64,000 bases of DNA from Plasmopara viticola (taxonomy: Eukaryota > Oomycota > Peronosporomycetes > Peronosporales > Peronosporaceae): NCBI GenBank assembly GCA_001695595.3, contig MBPM02000002.1, forward strand, positions 1,178,001-1,242,000, given 5' to 3'. Under the pieces are notes generated by a model. It had not been told where the DNA came from. It saw nothing but the letters and a program-made list of their open reading frames with translations, and ran no database searches. Positions 58,901 to 64,000 of the stretch are shown piece after piece. The position numbers and the translations under genes were made by a program. Position 1 is the stretch's first letter. Every line of letters begins with the position of its first letter.

Positions 58901-59538
58901 GCATCGTATCCTTCTCGAATTTCATATAAAAGTTCGCTTTGCTCTTTGCAAATGCACTTGATCTGCCGTGCAAGTTCGTGGAAGCAGGTTGAGAAGATTT
59001 TTGTTTCTTGGCTCGTATACTCGACCATCAAGCGCGTTCTTTCGACCTCTACTGTCTTATCTGTTTCATACTCAATCATTCCACTTTCGTCATGAAAGTG
59101 TGGCATGGAAGCACGCATCTTATCAAGTGTTTGTCGAAGATATAATACTTGCTGGCGATTCTGAGGCAGCACGGCTGGAAACACGACAGTCTCCCATTGC
59201 CCTTCCTCATTTAGAATTGACTTGTACTGAGCTGTTGGATACTTTGGAGGTAGAAGAACGGCATTGGTCTCGACAATAAAGAATTCACGGGGAATCATGG
59301 AAAGCGCAGTTAATTCGAGACTTTCTCCTTGCACGTCTTCACGTTCTTTCTTTCGACATGCTCGGGGGGATGATATATGGATAGGTGGACGAGGAGAGGG
59401 TCGACTAATTCTAATGGCGTTTTGCTTTACTGTGCTAATTTCTTTCGTCAGTGTACCTTCATCCACACGTTTCGGTGAGTAGAACTCACCACTATTGTCT
59501 GTGCACGGCAACGGAGGGAGCATCTTGAGATTGCTCAA
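55918..59538 (-). CDS. IQ-motif coiled-coil protein, AXDND1-like (probably axonemal)
   Basis: A single exon of 1206 residues. Residues 180-215 (CFHELARQIKCICKEQSELLYEIREGYD) resemble the axonemal dynein light-chain domain of DNALI1 and AXDND1, where DELxRQVxxxCxERGxLLxRVRDE is typical. A coiled coil follows (225-275), then an acidic patch (DDDEEE, 301-306) and at least three IQ-type motifs between 335 and 415 (LVQDAFKKYKAR, SIQRLYRSFRDRR, RMQATVRAYLHS) that could bind calmodulin. The C-terminal 700 residues are helical, without a domain I recognise. Role in flagella is inferred from the domain and from the LRRC23-like neighbour. The start is the first ATG in frame, and the gene's 5' end faces the terminal desert. 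The OSCA gene lies 88 bp downstream on the same strand. Confidence 0.78.
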   Translation of the reverse strand: MSNLKMLPPLPCTDNSGEFYSPKRVDEGTLTKEISTVKQNAIRISRPSPRPPIHISSPRACRKKEREDVQGESLELTALSMIPREFFIVETNAVLLPPKYPTAQYKSILNEEGQWETVVFPAVLPQNRQQVLYLRQTLDKMRASMPHFHDESGMIEYETDKTVEVERTRLMVEYTSQETKIFSTCFHELARQIKCICKEQSELLYEIREGYDAAVFRLLDQLSIRNHQSNQQQDRLDEVKAQCDCLHYEKEQLLQRIQELEDSEKRSALSALAARENDLLPSAYRRNRNEECNQENGSELDDDEEEWRRQRASASISTRVVDSKAKEFTRKKHAAANLVQDAFKKYKAREEQARATLFLEKQAAARSIQRLYRSFRDRRLLWHRRAIMRTIRRRQKESAAVRRMQATVRAYLHSHRRHDELCILSERSKTSEFTPALHAIQSLEAMTELETFATTDNDNDTSKAIEVNEVAGKESRQMLMPLLSKFRKLASVIIGFNHGRFQSYATAQSTGMDGVCQARITMEAIENKEDLRAFQQTIKEAKALLGSLDLALEPDFEVNDKREVAMHDVNTLLKDDGTTLTDLLQNLANKDIEMAQDSCLALISGKSAVESKPLDIVFGTRDAMRLQKYEKVVLTNTLWHSAVNYAAPTNEFIETKSLLKLTLTSLDQSRRLFSLKHFISDMYDTIVGKLKELPSFRQAELLASHCHLALSFSEWRQQRFQLISNALVSDQPLNLNMEQLIREHYRHQLGLPQLVDAALVNLTESLDMFAAMDSDVKRFQDFMLKERSEEELKFCCLCRYLCAHRLPLDECPAGSATSTQHRQPMFHPVTMREIIDFPHVLELAKILFRVKDEKHILESDKVVTEVENAVYRQYLPTSGWHQLKAIDFVDPYTLATAVSTFEADDAEQVPSQRLAPYCQRPKGSPDCVRPIVRPVNPNQCQSNNVHAPQSPMSRPLQSRFLPRQSSLSTDVKWVYFDDVLALLSSFRREMNQFHLLLYWIHELFHLAASTSTTSMKLLDESAFVDTILPLSIGLSERELKNIFHNSLRQRELQVMMPLRVFTSVALLLLRNGLVSISTYVPLQNQSGESRDQAFMIQKDIEDKKWRVLALQWQALDSSFDTAIKAIYDDSLTSSLSSPVYTIHALASTDKTRAVYALQLLQLRQEFYDLLLRRSGRGRDFERACQIYATLKKERCVRLEGTRVLDF

Positions 59539-60376
59539 CTGAGATCAAGCATTATACTGATCATAAAAATACATGCTAAAAATTGCGCATGGCACCCTCG
59601 ACTCTTGGGTCGAGATTACATATATTTACTTTTTGAACCGTGTGTGTGCCTACGTCACGCAGATTAACACTATGCTTCAGTAGCAAGTTTGACTTTCCAC
59701 CATTGAGTGAATCGACAGCTTGATTGTCAATCGCTTATTAAAATTTACGCGCTGCTCACGGCAAACATTGGTCTTTGAACATTTGTAGCGACTGAGTATG
59801 CAGGATCCGAAGCCGAGTTGCAAGGGAGCGCATCAATTGTTGATCCACTTACATTATGAGCCAACGGCATGGCATGGATGGTTATCGACGACTTTATAGC
59901 TAGCGTTTTCATGTCGGTTATTGGCTCATGTATACTGCAAGAAGAATCTTTAAAGAGCGTCGAACAAGTACATGGCAGTGCCAGACCTACACGACAGCAC
60001 TGCGTACTTGTCGTTTGCTGTGTTTGTGTCGGTCTGCAAAGAAATACTACACGCAGACATTACATTATTGTAAAGTCTATCGTTTGATGCTTATGACATT
60101 GAAGTAACTATTGGCTTCCAAGACCAATGTTTCTACATCGCTTCTTTCGAAAGTCCTGGATGCTTAACGTACGAACTATTGGCATGGCTTGGCTAGATGT
60201 TTGTTAAGAAGGCCCTATTACTGTGCGTGGAGTGGGAAGTAGGCCATTTAGCGATACTCGTAGGAAGCAGCCTTGCACGCCGTTCATTGCATAACGTGCA
60301 TTTAGGTATACGGTAAGGGTGAGATTCTATCAATGCGTGTGATGCGGCACCTAGTTCGTGTCGCACTAATTGATGG
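59539..60376. other. Gene-free stretch between the IQ gene and the SINE
   Basis: This probably begins with the IQ-gene promoter. At 60206-60265 there is a segment similar to 62665-62725 (both CTATTACTG(T/C)GCGTG(G/A)AGTGG and then TTAGCGA), suggesting an old shared repeat. Confidence 0.5.
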
Positions 60377-60390
60377 TATTGCCATATTGT

Positions 60391-60713
60391 ATTGTATTGT
60401 ATTACGTTATCGCGTTGCCAAGTTATGCACGTGCTAGGCTCAGTCTGGCTAGTCCACGGCATAGAGTGGTGTCCGCATACGTCGGGTCTCGTTCGGCGGG
60501 CAGTGCAGCCAGCACCGAGGTCGTGAGGGTCTTCCATTATTCTGCTTCGCTCTGCCTTGGTAAGAGCCCAGGTGGCGCCCGGTGCTGGAAACCGTCGCGT
60601 CGAGGGTGAGACTCGTTAGAGACCTGCAGATGCCCGAGAGCACCTGCCCGAAGCGCGCAAGCATTTAGCCCCCGCGCTTGGAAGGAGGGCGTCACCCCAA
60701 CCTTTTCCGAAAA
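60391..60713 (-). mobile_element. SINE-like retroposon, copy 2
   Basis: This 323-bp element is inverted relative to copy 1 at 32188-32508. It is flanked by a perfect 14-bp target duplication, TATTGCCATATTGT, at 60377-60390 and 60714-60727. On the minus strand it starts TTTTCGGAAAAGGTTGGGG and ends in a pentamer tail (three units of ATACA/ACAAT). Its complete target duplication and closeness to copy 1 indicate fairly recent insertion. Confidence 0.9.
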
Positions 60714-60727
60714 TATTGCCATATTGT

Positions 60728-63700
60728 GTGACAGAATTTATATTTATGCAGTGCCTCACATATCTTGACCAATGTTGGTTGTGACAGTACAAAATTAGCC
60801 CAAAAGAATTAATACAATTAAGATCACACTTTGAAGTACACAGATATTTCTTTGATAGTCAATCTTGGATAGACTTTAGGCTAAAGCAAAGATCAGGGAC
60901 CTATGCTCGCACTTATTAAGCCTATGCCAGCCGACACCTTAGTCGAAAGGGTTGCTTCTTTGTGAGGATGCTCGCTTGCATCAGGTCATGGAAGACGGGC
61001 TAATCAGCTGAAAGCTCTGCTTGGCTACAACGCCTACATTCAAAGCGGTTATTGCGCGTCTAGAGGCGTTATTCGACCATAAGAGCTTCCTGTAAGAGCA
61101 ATGTTAATCAAAGATGACAGCGTCGTTGACGCCGGCCCCACCCGAATCAAGACGCTCACGGTAAGCGTATAAGTCCGTCGAAGAGAAAACGACATAGAGT
61201 ATACGTTTATTTTAGAACGGTCAAAGCGGCTACAATGTCCACATTATTGAGGACACGTCAATCGAGAGTAAATCTCTCTATCATGAAGCTCGGTGAATAT
61301 CCTACCAATGGGCGTTATTGCGTATTACATCAGTTCTGGCGGCGTGCCTCACCGAAAATGTGCTACATCTACAGCTGACGCACTTGTTTTTGCCATGTTC
61401 CGTGAATATTTACGCTTTCTTGCAACTCGCCAGGGTGAACTCTATTGGCATACTATGTCTAAATGTTACTAGCTCTGCCATTTGGAAAGACCAGCAATTT
61501 TTCTCAGAAGAGTGGGTAGTCATTGTCATTGCTAACAGATTGCGCACGTATGCAGCGCTAATGAAGGTGTTTCGTGCACACCCGACTTTTCTGAGGCTGT
61601 TATCGAAGTGGCAATGTGCGACAAATTGAATCTTCGGGCACTATGAATTGAAAAACTTGCTCAGCCAGGCCATATTGGCCGGCATCTCAGCAAAGCTGAT
61701 AATAAGAATGTAGAATCTCGAGCAGCAAGAAAGCGTATGGACATCCGAAAAAGCTTTATCTGTAAAATTATTCACCCTATATAGCTGTCACGTCTTTTGC
61801 ACCAGGCGCTCAAAAGCACAGGGGACCGTAACTTTACGGCTAACAATGGTCTTGTATGGAGGAAACAATCGATTCGGGAAGGGGTGGCCCGCTGTGGAAA
61901 AAGTTGCGTTTCTTCGAGAGTGAGGAAAATTGTGGGAGGTCGACCCTAAAGAGCTTACTTAATATGAACCGAACCTTCACGACTGGCTAGATAGTCGATA
62001 AGACAATCGTGAAGGTTTTGGTGATAAAGGTCTGTCTTCATATCGGGTTGTCGGTTATCATCATTCAACACTGCATTATAAGAGATTAGCAAATTGCCGA
62101 GGCTCTAAGAAGGTGACCTTGCCGCTCGGCAACAAGAGCTAGAAACACTTCGTATACCTACTGCCCCGATGTATTTAGGTGTAAACCTTCTCGGCTTTGA
62201 TCTCGTCAAATGCTGCATCTAGGGACGAAGTATGACCTCATTTTGGATATGGCCTAGCTAGGGCTACATAAATTAAGAGTAATGGACCTTGGGTGTCTAC
62301 TTATCTTGCTTTTATGGTTTTAAATTAGCTCATAGGCCTACCTAGCCGAAGCGTCGACATGGGATCGAAGACTTTATGTGCTAGACATTTAAAATTAAAA
62401 AATGGACACGAACGGTGTCCATGCGTCAAACAAGAAAGCTAGAGCTGGACAAGAATTCGTGTTTAAAATATGGGGCGATGCAAATTTTTTTGCCAGGCAC
62501 AACGTCCGCTGCATGTCATGAGTGACATGATTTGAGGTAAGCCAAGGCAGTATGACACTGAGCGTAAAGTGGCACATTAGTCACTGAACGGTGCTAGTGA
62601 GACACAGCAATCCCTCTATGTCATGGATTTAGGGTTGCTTTTGGGCCAGATTTAATGGACGAGGCGCTATTACTGCGCGTGAAGTGGCCCGTAAAGTGCT
62701 TAGCGAGGCTCATGGGGCCCAACATTCACTTCGTAAAATGAGTTTTATAGTTGGCTTTCAGTCAAAGAATCACACGCTTCGGTGCACCCTACCCAAAAAG
62801 CAGTGTTTGTAAGAGACAGCAATCGCTGCCGTCCGCATTATGGACGAGGTTCTATTAGTTTATATGTAGTGACGAAACATCAGTTGAACAACGCTTTAGA
62901 AAGCAGTGCTCACTACAATCTACAAAGAAACTGTTTGACTGCAGGGCATGATACAAAGGAGCATCCCTGACGATGTACATTGAACCCACTAAGCACGCTT
63001 GTCGTGATATGTCCTTGTTGTACATCAGGCGCACTATTTCAAGAGCGCTGCCCCGCGGAGTATTAAATAACTCTCTGAGCAACGCTCGCCGTATGGCAGC
63101 ATTCGCTGTAGGCGCGGCGTGACATGGTCGATCAAAGTTTAAGATTTTTGTGGCTTTGCCTCTTTGATACGCAAAGAGCGGAAGATTTTGACTGTGCGGG
63201 GATTGCCATGAGCAAAGATTTTGCTCGGCGTCAATGCTACAATGCTCTAATGCACAAATGTCTCGATGCATATATGCGCACTTGAAACAGATTCCATTCT
63301 TAGTGAACGCGACCAAAATTACGCGCTACTGGCAGTCCTTTGGTATGGAGTTCGCGATCGGCCAGCCGAAGGATTCAGTAATCTTAAGCGCAATGGCTCC
63401 ATTGATATAAGTGCTGAACCTGGTGGAAACTGTAGAAACTACACCGTAATTCCTTCACGTTGCAAATCGACAACATGAATCGTCAATGCCACTTGGGATG
63501 TATAAAGACCCTTGTTTAGCAAAACGCTTGAAAAAAGTTCTTTGCAACAGTATCGAGCACAAAAAGGCCGTGGCTTTTTCACGCACATATTATGCGAACG
63601 CAATTTACTTGCTCTGTCAAACTACTCCGATATATATATGTCCCGCGGACCGTGTGGCTTAACAAAGCAATTAAACAACTTCATTAAATACGTGAGACAA

Positions 63701-64000
63701 TGTATGCGTGAAAAAATATGGCACTTTTGCGCTCGACACAAACAAAGTCGAAGACATTTAGACCGGGACTCGCCGTAAAAACGACGTTTGCTCTTGCCGC
63801 TACGCAAACAGTCACAATGCCATCAAGCAGCATGCACCCTCGTACTGCGTAGCTTTTATAACTCGGCCGTTTTATTTTATTTCTTCAAATTAGCCTCTTT
63901 GGTTGTACAATCTTGCCGCATAGTCATAGCAAACGGGCTAAGCCCTTCAGAGCCTTTGAAGGTGTTGGACCTAGCTACTAAGTTGCAGACTCGTACAATG
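60728..64000. other. Gene-free terminal stretch
   Basis: No gene could be supported. Open frames are at most about 150 codons (62855-63316, minus) and show no known domain. The 62665-62725 segment resembles 60206-60265. The stretch seems to be mixed decayed repeats. Confidence 0.5.

Noticed and set aside
1..64000. CRISPR arrays, rRNA, tRNA genes, bacterial operons
   Set aside because: No regularly spaced short repeats were seen, no ribosomal sequence was recognised, no convincing GTTCGA-type tRNA arm was found in a cloverleaf context, and the gene structure is eukaryotic.

Overview
This window looks like nuclear DNA from an oomycete, most likely of the Peronosporales (Phytophthora or downy-mildew type). 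The signs are short GT-AG introns of about 50-120 bp, very compact intergenic spaces between housekeeping genes, a bidirectional promoter about 105 bp long, and long stretches of decayed retrotransposons. Two predicted axonemal proteins (LRRC23-like and an AXDND1-like IQ protein) suggest a species that still makes flagellated zoospores. The species itself cannot be fixed from this sequence alone.

Layout. 1-1.0 kb: a two-exon SWR1-complex zinc-finger HIT gene (ZNHIT1/VPS71). 1.8-6.2 kb: a full-length but coding-dead Ty1/copia retrotransposon on the minus strand, with two 146-bp LTRs and a 5-bp target duplication. 6.2-24.9 kb: gene-free repeat desert holding three diverged copies of an unrecognised repeat, a 50-bp tandem duplication, and a decayed LINE on the minus strand (18.5-22.4 kb, perhaps to 24.4 kb). 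24.9-29.5 kb: a nuclear RNA/chromatin pair, exosome RRP6 and a four-exon DDT/WHIM chromatin-remodelling protein. 29.9-40.6 kb: a second desert with a plus-strand LINE fragment, a SINE-like insertion with target duplications, and an unusual family of about 100-bp repeats in both orientations.

40.7-59.5 kb is gene-dense: an atypical protein kinase; condensin II NCAPG2 and chaperonin TCP1/CCT1, divergent and sharing one short promoter that carries a perfect 12-bp inverted repeat; an LRRC23-like protein; a predicted PDZ-small GTPase fusion; a PA-TM-RING ubiquitin ligase; an OSCA/TMEM63 channel with an extra N-terminal ectodomain; and a 1206-residue IQ/axonemal protein. 59.5-64 kb is again gene-free and holds a second SINE copy, inverted relative to the first and with its own 14-bp target duplication.

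The genes do not form one pathway. The window shows islands of conserved genes separated by retroelement-rich deserts. No CRISPR, rRNA, tRNA or convincing secreted-effector gene was found. Exon models were built by hand from splice signals, reading-frame phase and family similarity. Total coding lengths divide by three in every multi-exon model given.
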